A stretch of 64,000 nt of DNA from Alectoria sarmentosa (taxonomy: Eukaryota; Ascomycota; Lecanoromycetes; Lecanorales; Parmeliaceae). Below, piece by piece: positions 10,924 through 22,842 of this stretch. The notes beneath the pieces are model-generated. The model had not been told where the DNA came from and did not search any database. It worked only from the letters and a program-made list of their open reading frames with translations. The position numbers were made by a program, and so were the translations under genes. Positions within the stretch are counted from its first letter, which is position 1. Every line of letters starts with the position of its first letter. Where the stretch lies: contig WOGZ01000096.1 in the NCBI GenBank assembly GCA_009733775.1, positions 1 through 64,000 on the forward strand. The letters run 5' to 3'.

Positions 10924-12670
10924 ATGGGACTCTTTTCGCGATCCAAGCATACGGAGAACACTGATTTGCTAGAGGATAATGCGAATGGAGGCACCCAGGT
11001 ATCCCCGGACCGTGACAAGGAGGCGGGAGGGTACGATGACTCGCCCGTTAAATTCTTAAGCATGCGATCTCTTGCCATGGGCGTCTTAGTGTCTATGGGT
11101 GGCTTTATTTTTGGATACGATACTGGTACGAGCCTTTGAGCGAAACCCAAAGACATACTGCAAGCTTAGAAGACGACTGCAGGCCAGATTTCGGGCTTTC
11201 TTCAAATGCACGACTTTCTCAACCGTTTCGGCGAGGACCAGGGAAACGGCAATTACGAATTCGGTAACGTCCGGTCTGGATTGATTGTCGGCCTGGTCAG
11301 TCTCTCCCCATAGACTCACAGCAGATGTTACTGATATCTGCTAGCTCTCTATCGGCACTCTAGCTGGTGCTCTCGCTGTCGCTCCAATTGCGGATCGCAT
11401 CGGCCGAAAGTACTCCATGAGTGTTTGGTCCACAGTCTTCATCATCGGCGTCATCATACAAATGGCTTCAGAGACCTCTTGGGTGCAAATCGCTGTTGGT
11501 AGATTAATTGCGGGTGCCGGTGTCGGTGCTCTCTCAATAATGGTCCCCATGTACACCAGCGAAACCGGACCCCGACAAGTGCGCGGAGCGCTCGTGAGTA
11601 CTTACCAGCTGTTTATCACAGCAGGGATATTCACCGCCGACGCCATCAATTTTGGCACAGAAAAACGCCCCAATTCTGGCTCCTGGCGCATACCAATGGG
11701 CATCGGTTTCATTTGGCCTCTCATCCTCGGCTTAGGGATCCTTTTCTTTCCGGAATCCCCCCGTTATGCATATCGCAAAGGCCGCGTAGACGAAGCCAGG
11801 ACAACAATGGCCAAATTTTATGGCGTCTCTGAAAATCATCGCGAAGTTCAACGTGAAATTGGCGAAATCAAAGAAAAGCACGACCTGGAAGTCTCCCTAG
11901 GCAAACGACCATGGATCGAATTGATCACTGGCCCGCGAATGGCCTATCGGACCGCTCTTGGTATCGTTCTGCAAGCCCTCCAGCAATTAACAGGGGCGAA
12001 CTTTTTTTTCTACTACGGAACCACCATATTCAAGGCCACAGGTATCAAGAATAGCTTCGTGACAGCTATGATCCTTGGCGGCGTCAATTTTGGCATGACA
12101 TTCTTCGGCCTTTACGTGGTCGAGCGTTTCGGTCGTCGCAATTCTTTAATTATAGGTGGCATTGGCATGACAGTCAATTTCCTAGTCTTCGCCTCCGTCG
12201 GCTCCTTCGCGCTCAATAACGTAGATCCCACCGCCACTCCTGCTGCTGGCGCGGCCATGATCGTTTTCGCCTGTCTCTTCATCGCCTTCTACGCTACGAC
12301 ATGGGGTCCGATCATCTGGTGCATTGTCGGCGAGCTTTTTCCGTCTCACTATCGCGCTCGCAGCATGGCATTGGTTACCTCTTCCAACTGGACATGGAAT
12401 TTTCTAATTGCTTTCTTCACGCCGTTCATCATTGGTGATATTGGATTCAAATACGGATACGTGTTTGCATCATGCAATTTTGCAGCTGTACTGATTGTGT
12501 ATTTCTTTGTCTGCGAGACGCAGGGCAGGACGTTGGAGGAGATCGATACGATGTACATTAGTGAAGTGAAGCCGTGGAAGAGCAGCAAGTGGGTTCCGCC
12601 GAGTACGAACAGGGAGGCGCTTGTTGATAGGATGGCTTATGGGAATGGGGTTCTGGATGGTGGGACGTAG
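10924..12670 (+). CDS. MFS hexose transporter (HXT / high-affinity glucose transporter type), three exons
   Basis: Exons 10924-11125, 11183-11295 and 11345-12670 (introns of 57 and 49 bp) encode 546 residues. The joined frame reads FGYDTGQISGFLQM across intron 1 and GLIVGLLSIGTLAGALAVAP across intron 2, which are conserved sugar-transporter sequences. Family signatures seen: GYDTG in TM1, DRIGRK after TM2, PESPRY after TM6, QQLTGANFFFYYG in TM7, VERFGRR after TM8 and the C-terminal CETQGRTLEEID. Twelve membrane segments are expected, with both ends cytosolic. Known members import glucose and other hexoses across the plasma membrane by proton symport or facilitated diffusion. The N-terminal 50 residues are hydrophilic and rich in Asp/Glu/Asn. 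No neighbour suggests a specific pathway. Substrate range cannot be read from sequence. Confidence 0.93.
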
Positions 12671-13466
12671 GACCTGATGTTTGTCTCTTCTTTTAGGAAG
12701 GACATTATATACAACATATCACGCTCAGAACCATCTGTCATTATTACTGCTCTGCTCGCTTTCTGGTACTGAACACCTCAGCACGACAAGCTGCGAAAGT
12801 GTCAAAGCTAAAACCATTACAGTACACATCCAGCAAGGCCATACTTCTCGGTTCCTAGTCACTCCATTCAGAACCTCGGTTACTCGTCGTTAATTTCAAT
12901 CGAAGGCATCATTGAAGAAAGTCACGAGGAGCATATACACAAAAAGCACCCCAAGGTACCATACAAAATTCCATCTCTCATCCTCTTATAGGCAGTGATC
13001 TTGTGCTGTAAGGGGCTGAGAGTCGTAGGACTACTGGGATGTTACTAGTACCAGCTGAGTGCTTAAACAAACGATTAGAGATACTTGATCGGATATTGCC
13101 CTTATCCTGGAACTGTGCGCTGGAACTGGTGCCTAGAACTTGCGATGTCCGGATTCTAGCCCCAATGTGGCCTTCCACACAAGGTACCGAATCGACTAGC
13201 GTAACTCGCTTAGCCCTGGAGAGCCGCATCTGTAGGTAGCTTCCAGCTTGGAATCGCAGACCCAGCCTGTCACATCTCTTTCTCTCTTTCTGTTCTCCAA
13301 AGATCTCCTAGTATTGCGAACAGAATCTCATACCTCAAGCCTCGTTTTCTCAAACATCTATCAAGACTACGAAAACAGCCCCTCGATCCTCTCAGATTAC
13401 GAGAGCCGTTTGTGACACCGGTTCCGCAAGCTTGAAAGCAACGCCTTCCACCAACCAAATCACAAC
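12671..13466. other. Intergenic, transporter to F-box gene
   Basis: No supported gene. The last 200 bases are CT-rich leader-like sequence ahead of the ATG at 13467. Confidence 0.55.
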
Positions 13467-14133
13467 ATGGCGTTCTCAACAGCATCAATCAGTCAGACCC
13501 TGCCTCCTCTTCTCGCATTACCCACGGAACTCAAGCTAGAGATAATCTCGCACCTCCCTCACGATCCGTACCCATCGCTGGCCTGTTTACGTCGCACACA
13601 CTCCTCTTTTCTCGACCTCATCCCCAAGGCCCACATTATGCTCCAAACTGTCCGCAAACGAGCTCTGCAACCAACTGCTCAAAACCGAACTCGAACACGC
13701 ATACCTCCTGCCTCTCGGCCACTACCCTTGCTACGTTTGCACAAGAGTGCTGCCTCTCAATGCGTTTGCCATCAGACTAGGGCGCCACTCCGACCGCGAT
13801 GACTACGAACCGTATTCGCGCACTCGGTTCTGCACAGACTGCTCAATGCTGAAAAAAAGTTGCTGCAGGGAACCCTTTACTGAATACAGGAGGCCATTTA
13901 TCCAGTCACTCATTTGGATCGCTGAGACGCTCGAACACCTACCTATGCCACCTTTACGCCCTCGGCTACGTTCCGTCACTGGTATCGACTGGGGTACACA
14001 GAAAGTGGATCTCGAGGTAGCGGGGCACATGAAGAAATTTGTCCAGCAGGCGCTGGATACTTGCGATAAAGCATCATGGCCCCATTTTCGAAAATGGACT
14101 GGAATTTTCGAGATTTTGCGATCTCAGTGGTAG
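13467..14133 (+). pseudogene. F-box-like protein gene with a one-base frameshift
   Basis: The first frame (from 13467) gives an F-box-like start, LLALPTELKLEIISHLPHDP, then YPSLACLRRTHSSFLDLIPK, as in a large fungal F-box-like family. At about 13640 this frame turns into Arg/Thr/Pro-rich nonsense, while the overlapping frame picks up the expected continuation: SKLSANELCNQLLKTELEHA, LPLGHYPCYVCTRVLPLNAF, then CTDCSMLKKS and a C-terminal part ending at 14133. The shift is one extra base (or two lost) around ATTATGCTCC. No GT-AG intron of workable size can bridge it. So the gene is either recently broken or carries a single assembly error. If intact it would be about 220 residues. The cysteine pairs CYVC and CTDC suggest a zinc site. 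F-box proteins recruit targets to SCF ubiquitin ligases; that role is inferred here. Confidence 0.7.
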
Positions 14134-14639
14134 CTTCTTCGTATTTCCAAGCTGACATTGTCGGGAAGGCCGGTAGTATCGGGCGACAGACCTTTGTACG
14201 CATCCATGAGCTTTCGTGAGGGACTCTGATCTTTTGACGGGAGTCGATTTGGGCCGATAAAGAAGAGACGGAAGGGGCGTTGACTCTTAGGAGAAATAGG
14301 AGAATGGCAGTCTAGAACACGGAGCTGATGACTCTCATGCGCCGTATGAAGTCTACTTGAGAGATTTCTTCGCAAAAGGATACTAAGAACACAACACTAC
14401 TCCCTCCATTCCTACACTCCATGCACGCATTACATGAGAAGACGCGCCAGAGCTTCAATCGCAAGCTTCGCCTAAATCATACCAGCACACCTCTCCCAAC
14501 AATCTCCACTGAAAGAAAGGATCTCTCCCTGCAGCTCCCTGGGGAGACTTTTAGGACTGAGCACCTTTGGGCCGTATGACTGTCATTATTCAGCATGGAA
14601 CCATGTTTTGGCTCAAGGAGGAAAGTGGAAACATTGAAA
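14134..14639. other. Spacer between F-box relic and SprT array
   Basis: No supported gene. The part next to 14640 probably contains the decayed intron and C-terminal exon of the first SprT-like module: an ACAG acceptor-like site followed by CATACGG resembles CATGCGG of the neighbouring intact copy. It is too diverged to annotate as an exon. Confidence 0.45.
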
Positions 14640-15215
14640 ACTCAGACCATCTCATGCAGCACCGTAGCGAGCATCTGATTGCAAAATTCTTCCACCACTA
14701 CAGCCCCAGTCGGAAAAGATGGACTGCACATTCAGCTAGATTTAGAGATTTTCCCTCGCCAAGATATGGGGCGTGGGCAATACACTGTCGGTTCAGGAAA
14801 CTGATAAAAACGCTTCTGGATCTGCCCAATTTATCCATACGTGTCAAGATGGCAGTGTCTAAATCACAGAACGTCTTGATGGCGGTATCAGGGCCCTTGG
14901 AACCATGACACAGATCGTCTAACATCGTTAGTAGGCGGTCAATGGCCTCATGCTCTTTAGCAGACGGAGATATGTGTGAGTCATTCTGCTCAAAGATGTC
15001 TCTTGATGCTGTCTTGATGCCGACCAACGTCACTCTGTTAAGTTAAGAGAAAAATGTGGCTCTCAGCTCTGCTAGGTCCAGTTTTCTGGAGGCTTGCCCA
15101 AAGATTCCCCTGTATGCATCTAGCTCTCGTTGCGTGCACGAGTAATCTATTCCCGTGTTTGGAGGCATTTCCCACGAAGCTTCCTCGAACAGCTCTTTTG
15201 GATCCCTGATAGTGA
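14640..15215 (-). pseudogene. Decayed SprT-like module (module A of the array)
   Basis: Reading the minus strand from 15215, the homology starts with PKELFEEASWEMPPNTG and DYSCTQRELDA. These match the N-terminal block of the intact neighbours (AKDLYDEALYDIAPNTA, NYPCTQKELNA). A stop follows at FFS*, then the same frame resumes with ASRDIFEQNDSHISPSAKEH and DTAIKTFCDLDTA. Next come a frame change, GEGKSLNLAE, and finally TVLHEMV* where intact copies have ALHEMC. So it has at least one internal stop, one frameshift and a ruined splice donor in the active-site codons. It lies downstream of the two-module gene and in the same orientation. It is clearly a paralogue by order of motifs, and non-functional. 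Confidence 0.75.
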
Positions 15216-15382
15216 CCTATTTGATGTCGGACCGCCGGCGTGGGCCTCTGTGTGCTGGATTTGCTGGATTTGGACGCCTCGATGGCGATCATATACTGCT
15301 CAGTGTTTGCACACTCGAATGCACACATCACACATGTTGCGTCACACTGGTGGGTACTGCACAGAGGTTCACGACGTAGTTC

Positions 15383-17335
15383 CTACGGAAACCCCTCACC
15401 TTTCTCATACCTATGACGTGGATACTTCTCATCAGGATAGCCGGTGAGCGAGAGGCCAAACAGTTTCTGCGCCCTCTTTTCCACAGCATAGTACCTCGTG
15501 CCGAAATTCTTCCCATGGCTTGCGCATTTCAGCATCTCCCGTTCCAGAAGCTGAGTGTGCGCGTCCGCATGGCTGCCTCTCATCAGTACATTGTACACAC
15601 TCAAAAAGTCAAGGAAGACGTGTTCAGGAAGAAAATTCTCAAACTCACCACATCTCATGCAACGCCGTAGCGAACATGCGCTCAAAAGGACGCTGGTGAT
15701 CGAGCAGGATGGTGTCCGCGTTCAATCTTATGGCACATTTTCCTTCGCCCAGGAAGACGGTGGTGCCCCATGTAGTGCAGCCGGGCGCGGACCAGTTTGG
15801 CAGCCAGCGGACACAGACGTGACCGCGAAGCCGACCGCGGAAGAAGACGGTGTCGAGGTCGCAGAAGGCTTTGATGATGAGGTCGGCAGCCCAGGAGCCA
15901 CGACGCCCGGCAGCTATTGCTTTGGAAAGGCGCTCTATCGCTTCCGTTTCTAGTTTGCCTGGGTTTCGGCGCAAGTCGTTCTGTTTGAATATGTCCCAGC
16001 ATGCTTGCCTCGGGGCAATGAATGGTCCGTGGTTGGGTCGTGTGAACCACTTCCTCCGACACGCGTTGCGATCTCCATGGTTGTCCTTTGGGTACTCTTG
16101 TCGAGCTGATCCTCCAGTCGCATCTAGGTCGCTTTGCGTGCAAGTATAGTCAGCTCCCGAGTCTAGGCACACATCTCTGAAGGCATTATCGTGGAGCTCC
16201 TGTCGCGACTTAGGCGAGGCTGCCGTTCTGCTCGGATCCCGACGAGGAGGTTTGTGGGGCGGGTGCTGCTTCGGGGCTGGATGACGGTTGTCGTCATGGG
16301 CATAATCATGGCGTGGGTATGACGTGGAGTCCCCCTTGAGGCCAAGCAAATCCCACGCTCTTCCATTCACAGCATAGATCATCGTGCCGAAGTTTCGACC
16401 ATGGCCATCCGCTTTACCCATCGACCATCCCGTCGGGCCAAGCTCCAGAGCCCGAACTCGCTCGTAAGCATGGCTGTCATGATGCATTAGCGGACCATAT
16501 CAACTGTCTTGGAAAAACATCCAGCTTACCACATTTCATGCAACTCAGTAGAGAACATCTGAACGAAACTCGACCCATCGCTGGGTAGAAAGAAGATACT
16601 GTGGGCGTTCAAATGGATCACACACTTTCCATCTTCCAAGTAAGAAGTGTTGGCGAAGGAATCTTCTTTGAAGAAGCGATCGGGCTTCCAAGTCAAGCAG
16701 ACATGTCCTTTGAGCCTGCCACCGAAGAACACCTTGTCGAGATCGCAAAAGGCCTTGATCGCTAGATCTGGACCCCAAGGTTCCTGGCCAGCGTTATTGA
16801 ATCCCGTTTTCAGGCGATTGATAGCCTCGTCTTCAGCCGCCGACGGCGTTCTCTTCGGATTGTTGTGATCGAAGATTTCTCGTGCTGATACTCTGGCGTC
16901 GATAAAGGGCCCATTGTTTGGATGAGCAAACCACTTCGTCTTGTTCTTCAAATTGCCTGCGTCCAACGCCGTTTGCCGATTTGCACCTCCAGAAGCGTTC
17001 AGCTCTTTTTGCGTGCACGGATAGTTCGTCGCTGTGTTTGGAGCGATATCATACAAGGCCTCGTCATATAGGTCCTTGGCCTTCCTATGAAAGACTCGGA
17101 TTGTGCCTCGGTCGTGGAATTGGTAGCTAGTGCCTGGACCTGATGAGTGTGGAGTTTTTCTACCGTCGCTGACAGGTCTGGGAGAAGCAAAGTCTTGCCT
17201 GTAAGTATCTTCAGGAGGCTGCCGGTCAAAACCATGAAGCCAGTGCCTTCGTATGGGGTCGGAGGAACAGGGCGACGACTGTGGTCCCTGCATCTCTATT
17301 TCGCTTGTTCCGCAGACAGGTGAAACGAGGCCCAT
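15383..17335 (-). CDS. Double SprT-like zinc metallopeptidase (two modules fused), three exons
   Basis: Exons 17335-16530, 16473-15649 and 15572-15383 (introns of 56 and 76 bp) encode 606 residues. Module 1 (about residues 90-330) and module 2 (about 365-606) share the same order: a Tyr-Cys-Thr-Gln block (NYPCTQKELNA, DYTCTQSDLDA), KWF-PN-GPFI, a helix with AIKAFCDLDKVFFGGRLKGH or IIKAFCDLDTVFF, a basic strand, a GEGKCAIRLNADTI-type strand, then HEMCHAYE or HEMCHADA, and finally HGRNFGT or HGKNFGT. HExxH plus the later HG-x-x-F histidine is the zinc site of the SprT/Spartan family, which cleaves DNA-bound proteins in known members. Both introns fall inside the Cys codon of HEMCH, phase 2. Exon 2 contains the end of module 1 and most of module 2 with no stop between, so the fusion is real in the DNA. 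I see no ubiquitin- or PCNA-binding tail. Target and role are unknown. Confidence 0.8.
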
Positions 17336-18001
17336 GGGTGGCCCTGTATTAGTACTGCTTTCAAGGTTTGAACGCCAGGGATCGTTCCCGGGTGCGTATA
17401 TCCGTAGAGGTTAAGTGGCAGCTCGAAAGGAGCAGCAGGGTTACTGCGATCCCAGTAGAGAAGATGTGAAGCAGTGTACTTGAAACAACTTGTGACGAGA
17501 AGTGTCAAGCATTTGCTATGCGTGTTTGGCGAGTCCTTGCCTCCCGGATCTGATTGGTTTCCCCGAGCCGTGAAACGGGAAAATGGACATAACACTTTCT
17601 CCCTTTCTAATCTCGGCATGCGGTGTAAGCCAGTCATTTGGGAACGGATGCATTTGTCAGCTGTGTTGAGAAGTCAAACAAATCAAAGCGATGGCGCCGG
17701 AAAGTGTTAACTTAGGGGCATAGGGTAAACACAGGTTGCGGATCGATATTCAAGGAGAAAACATCGGATGACGCAATCTGTATGTGATCCATCAAACAGC
17801 CACAATAACACGCCTCGTCATCTTCGTTTCTAGTATACATGATTTCGCCATGTTTAACAAACCATCCCATCAAACGTTAACCCGCTCTGACGCTAGCCAT
17901 CTTGTCTGTTGTGTTGAGTGGTCCCGAAAGACCACCAGTCCCAACGAGCCCAAGGACGGTCATCAGCGGTAACTTCAAGTACTCGTGCAGGACACTCTTT
18001 T
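17336..18001. other. Spacer between SprT-like genes
   Basis: Promoter and leader of the two-module gene (-) and the 3' flank of the single-module gene. No supported gene. Confidence 0.55.
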
Positions 18002-18816
18002 TTACCTTCTCCGAGCTGACGGATAGCTATAGTCATTGTAGCCTTCGCCTCTGTGTATCGCTCCCACGTGAATCTCCCGCCGCGCTCTTTCGTGCACGGC
18101 CAGAATCTTGGTGCCAAAATGTCGGCCGTGCCTGTTGCTCTCAAAATTCTGCGACGCGACCTGGGTGAATTCATAGGCGTGGCTAACACTTGTCAGCCGA
18201 AAATCTACGTCGGACGTCCGGAAGCAAGTCACTTTGACGCTACTTACCACATCTCGTGCAGCATGGTGCGCCACATCTCCTTGAAAGTGCTCAGTCGGGT
18301 GCTAGCGAATATGCCATCGGCATTCAGACGTATGACCGCTTTCCCACCGCCCAGATAATCCGTACGGCCGTAGTAAAGCCTGTGTCGACTCGGCGGGGGG
18401 AACGAGGACGCCGATCTCCACTGGACGTAGACATGGCCTCGGAGTTGGCCAAGGAAGAAGACGCGATCGATATCACAGAAGGCCTTGATGATGAGATCGG
18501 GGGTCCAGGCTATGCGGTTCGCGAATACACCAAGCATGACATCCTCGAGGCGGCAGATAGCATTGTACTCTGTGCGACTGAGGTTCCGCCCCAAGGCGTT
18601 ATAGGCTAAGACTTCTTGGGATGCCTGATGGGCGCTCACCGTCGTTCGAGGTTGATGGCTGGGGGTGGTGGCGTCTCGCAGTTCGCTTTCGGTACAAGGA
18701 TAGTTCGTCCCACGGTTTCGTTGAATAGGCTGGAAGGCCAGGGCGCGTAGTTCCCCTCGAGCCCTTGCATGGAAAGTATCCGGCAGAGGCGGGTTGCGCG
18801 GTATGTGTACGGGCAT
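18002..18816 (-). CDS. SprT-like zinc metallopeptidase, single module, two exons
   Basis: Exons 18816-18248 and 18182-18002, separated by a 65-bp intron (GTAAGT donor, GTTAG acceptor), encode 249 residues. It is the single-module relative of the two-module gene downstream: NYPCTESELRDA near residue 40, TPDLIIKAFCDIDRVFFLGQ, RTDYLGGGKAVIRLNADGIF, then MLHEMCHAYE formed across the intron, and RHGRHFGTKILAVHERA. HEMCH and the downstream HG-x-x-F supply the zinc ligands and the general base expected of SprT-like peptidases. The KWF-PN-GPFI block of the sister modules is missing here. The intron splits the active-site Cys codon at the same phase as in the sister gene, which shows common descent by duplication. 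There is no signal peptide, so an intracellular location is likely. The start is the first ATG in frame. Confidence 0.8.
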
Positions 18817-19729
18817 GGCTGCATAAGTATCAGTTTATGTTTGGACAAGATTGGGAGCAATTGTGCTTGGATTTGAAGGCCCTTGCTAAGTCCGGAATGA
18901 ACAGGCATGAGACTGGCGACCAGATGATTTAAATAGGGCCACGACAGAAATACCATTCTACCGTGTCGTTTGGTACCGGTGTACACAACTGGCCGGCCCA
19001 TGGCAGTTTCATCCCGACAATTGCATCAGTCGGGCTCGAGACAGAGATATTGGCGCGATGCTCTACGTGGCTCCAGTAGGAGGTATTGTTGTATCGGAAG
19101 GTGGGGCCTCGTGACGCCTAGGGAGTGCGGCCGTCCTTTTGGCCCAATAAGCTCCTTTCTTCGGCTGCCTTCGCGCATGACTTCGTATTTGACTCAAGGC
19201 GCTCCCACAGCGGCTCTGGTAATCCGTGGACAAAGCACAGCCGTAGGAGCTCAAGCCTATCATTGCCTTAATCCAGAAATACGGGCGTTCGAAGTGTGGT
19301 CATGCTACCAGGCAGAAGATTAAAAATCTCGGTGTACCGTCGGCTGAGTAGCGGGAACCTGGTACGTGTGCACTGTCTGCAGAATCTGAGACGAGAGTAC
19401 ACCTCCCCCCTCGACGTCAGTCAAAGGTAAATTCGAGAAGCTAGCTCTAAAAATTGTCGAGAAAGCAATCAAGACCCAGCCGGGAATGTTGTAGGTGTAG
19501 ATTATGGGGAGGAATAACAGATACAGTTTGCCGATCACTATCAAAGAATAGAACAATTGAGCAGGAGCCGCAAGTAAATCTGAATATGTTGAACCAAGCA
19601 CTCCTCTCTCGAACCGTAGAGTAGATCCTCATCATTCGCTAATTTTGGAATGAGTGCTCTTCGACGCCGAAACAGCCACAACACGTTCTGTATCGGCCTG
19701 AAGCTTGGCATTCCTTTTGTGGTTGTGGA
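18817..19729. other. Spacer upstream of the single SprT-like gene
   Basis: Promoter of the single-module gene, plus DNA where a C-terminal half of the next decayed module should lie. I could not align it with confidence. The longest minus frame here (19320-19601) has no recognised domain. Confidence 0.45.
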
Positions 19730-20060
19730 AGTAAGTTCATTGGGTGCTGAAGAGGAAACGGGACGCGTCAGCCATTTCTGTCATAACAGGCGCACTCTCC
19801 TCCAGCTGTTGCGTTCAACAATCTCATCAACGGTGTGGTTGGCACTCACATAACGTCCACTAGGATGGCCATGGAAATGAGTGGCCGCCTCGATATCATT
19901 CTGTGTACACGACTACCGCGTTCCCCTGTCCGTGTTAAAGTTCCTGCACGCTGCGTCAAACAGCTCCTGGCGAGGAATGAAAGGTATAGTTCCAACTCGT
20001 GATGGCATTTCTTGCTGCAGTGCCGGGCTTGCTAGTTCGAGACAGGGTTCGTTTGGGACT
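19730..20060 (-). pseudogene. SprT-like relic, N-terminal blocks only (module E)
   Basis: On the minus strand from about 20030 the frame reads PFIPRQELFDAACRNFNTDR then GTR*SCTQNDIEAATH, aligning with the QELHDNAFRDVCLDSGA-DYTCTQSDLDA block of the intact modules. The stop stands where Tyr is expected. Further on, KWLTRPVSSSAP aligns with KWFTRPNHGPFIAP after another stop. The active-site half is not recognisable. It is the upstream-most trace of the family and extends the array to about 5.5 kb. Confidence 0.6.
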
Positions 20061-22842
20061 TGAGACTTGAGCGAGATATAGTATATATATAGTGTTTGAG
20101 AACACTAAAGCTTAGCAGAGTCACGAATGTAGGCGGGTAAACGTGTTAGAAGGTCCCAACGTGAACGTACCGCGGTAGAGATCCTGCATTTCGGGTCTGA
20201 TCGCGCTCAATAGACGTGAGTGTTGTGTTAATGGTCGGGAAAGTCACGGTCACCGGATGACAAGAAAGGCATATTGGTCCAATGGATGGCTTCCTATTAG
20301 TCGAACGGCCGACAGCAGATCAACAAGGTGAGGTTTTAAGCACCATGATCCTGCTCTAGTTTCATTAGCATTGAAAACCCGAGATACGACTAGATTTGCA
20401 GAGATCCTGGCCACGAAGCGTGAGCTCATGAGTCTCGTTATGTCGCAATTCCATAGGAGGTAATCCCTGCAGATGTCTTGAATAGACACAAGAATTTGTA
20501 GACTTGGTCGTGCTGTAAGCCATGCGGAAGGAGATGCGAGAATGGCGCTGGACCAGGAAGCGAAGTCTTCAACTATCTACGGACCTGTGCATAGATGATG
20601 TGTATCCTAGTCAAGCTTCTTCCTATGAAGGTAAACAAGGCTTCGGAAGCTGTCAGGCAACTGGGCACCATGTCGCCTCACTGGATAATGACTACCGACC
20701 AGTGATTGTGGCGGGGTGCACTCAGTCAGGTGACAGCGGAAACAAGAACAGAATGTTTAACAGGGTACGGTTCCATCCGAAAGATCTGCATGAGTCTATG
20801 AATTACATTACCTCAATGTATTAAAGTAATGTTCAAACAGTGAACTTTCAGCCTTACGGCCAATTGATCCCAAGGCGTGAGCGGCTGTGAGGAATCATGA
20901 TCCGGGTGCAGGCTCAGACCCTGACACGTGATCACGGCTCTTCAGAGAAAATAAGTCGGCGACGGCGTCCGTTGTGGATCTTGTCCATGGAGCCTCCATT
21001 CCTACGAATAGATTATCAAACGCTGACTCCTATTTTCTATAAGCCTTGCAGGCGCCTTCCTTAGGAAGTCTCTATTACTATCTTTTAGCCGCCAAGGAGT
21101 GTCCAAATTGAAGGAAGTTGAAGCGGGGCTCCTTGGTATCACAGAAGATCCCAAGCCCGGAAGGAGAAGCCAAGCGACACAGACCTACTTGGGGCGATAC
21201 TACGCTGAAGCTAAAATATTAACGCTTCTGCATGCTCTTTTTGTGAGCTTTTCAGAGCGTACCCAGAGACATGATAGAAGTCAGGGTCAGTACAGGGTCG
21301 ACCTCGAAATATCCGAATCAATGCCTCGTAAGGTATCTCGAAGCTGCAGCCACACTTATACTTCAGTCAACTTTCGCTCGTTTTTCAACTGCTCGTCTCT
21401 CGTACTGACGATACTTACTGTGCCGATTAAGCTTCGCTGTGACGGAGCAAGATAGCTCGGAGCCAAGTCAGAGGTCACAATTACTCAGCTTCCAAAGACC
21501 CAAGCCACCAAAACAAATGAGGCCCCCTGCTACTAGTGTTACAGATGTTTCTGCAACGATGAAACGGCATACTATTTACCTGCCTCGAACTTTTCGGCAG
21601 GCAAAGAATAGCTCAATGGGAGGAACTTTGAGAGAGAACAACAAATTCGCCAAAGAGGGTTGTTCTGGGTCCTCTATCTACTGCTCACTCCGCCCATGGA
21701 ACACTCAGGCAGCATAACACTACCTACCTTCAGAAACAACCGCCATCACACCTGTAGTCCTGCTATACACTCGCCGTCCCTTCCTCCTCCTCGGCCCTGG
21801 GCCTGCGATTCTCCCAGGAATTCTCCAAGGCACCCTTACTGTCTGATTACCTATCTTGACAAGAACTTTGATGATTATTTTCCCTACTTCAATAAGTTGC
21901 CTCTTACATTCGCCTCATACTCCTGCTCGACGGACAATAAGGAGTTACAAACAGACACAAAGGAACTGAGTCTGGAGGAAAGCATGCTATATAATAGAGC
22001 TGCTTGGGTTATGGTGAAGGGGCGAGTGAATAGACAGGGAAAGGGGCTTAGGCAACGTGGTGACGAGTACAGCACTTGATGTGCGTGCTGCAGCTATACC
22101 TTCAAAAATGATGACGAAGCGCTGAGCTCTAGCGACAACCTACATTGTCTACCTACAGGGAGTCCATGCATACGCAGAGATTCTACGAATGAAAGATCGG
22201 GGACCGCCGACGAATGGAGAAGGCTTAGACAGCAAGCAACGGCAGGAAGTCGAAGTAGATTGCTGCTTGATGCGTAATTTTGCTAGGCTGACTGTGAAGC
22301 TGCAGAAATGTAATAAAGATCGTGCTTCGAGATCGGTATCTAGCAGGCTAGTTGATCAGGTTTTCCTGCGAGGCAATCATACGACGATAAGAGCATGAGA
22401 GCTTTGGGCCAGAGACCAATGGCAGTCAAAACTCGTCATGGCCATAGAACACGCAGCTGAGGATACACTGGCTCTGGGATTGTGCCCAGAGCTGCTGCAG
22501 TGAGAGTGTTAAACGAGGCAGATCCATCGTGGCACTCACCAATCATTGTCCAACAACGGATGGTATGAAAGGCGTGTCCTACACATTTGAGGCCGAGATC
22601 TTTCCCGACACGAGGGGATCAAGGATCTAGTCAGAGATTAGGCTTGTCGGAAAGCGCAAGGGGCCTGCTTACATATTTAGGAAATTGATGCGCACCTTCG
22701 TATCCTCAGCAGCGACTTTCACTACATGAATTATATATCCAACGACGACGGCTGTAACAACATGGTCTCAATGATTTTGATACATTGTTTCATGATGGAT
22801 TGGATGGGTCGTTAACGATGGGGATGGTTCAGAGGGCGGCAC
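20061..22842. other. Gene-poor stretch upstream of the hAT element
   Basis: No supported gene, RNA or repeat. Frames are short and interrupted on both strands. Composition is near-normal, so this is not part of the AT-rich block. Confidence 0.5.
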
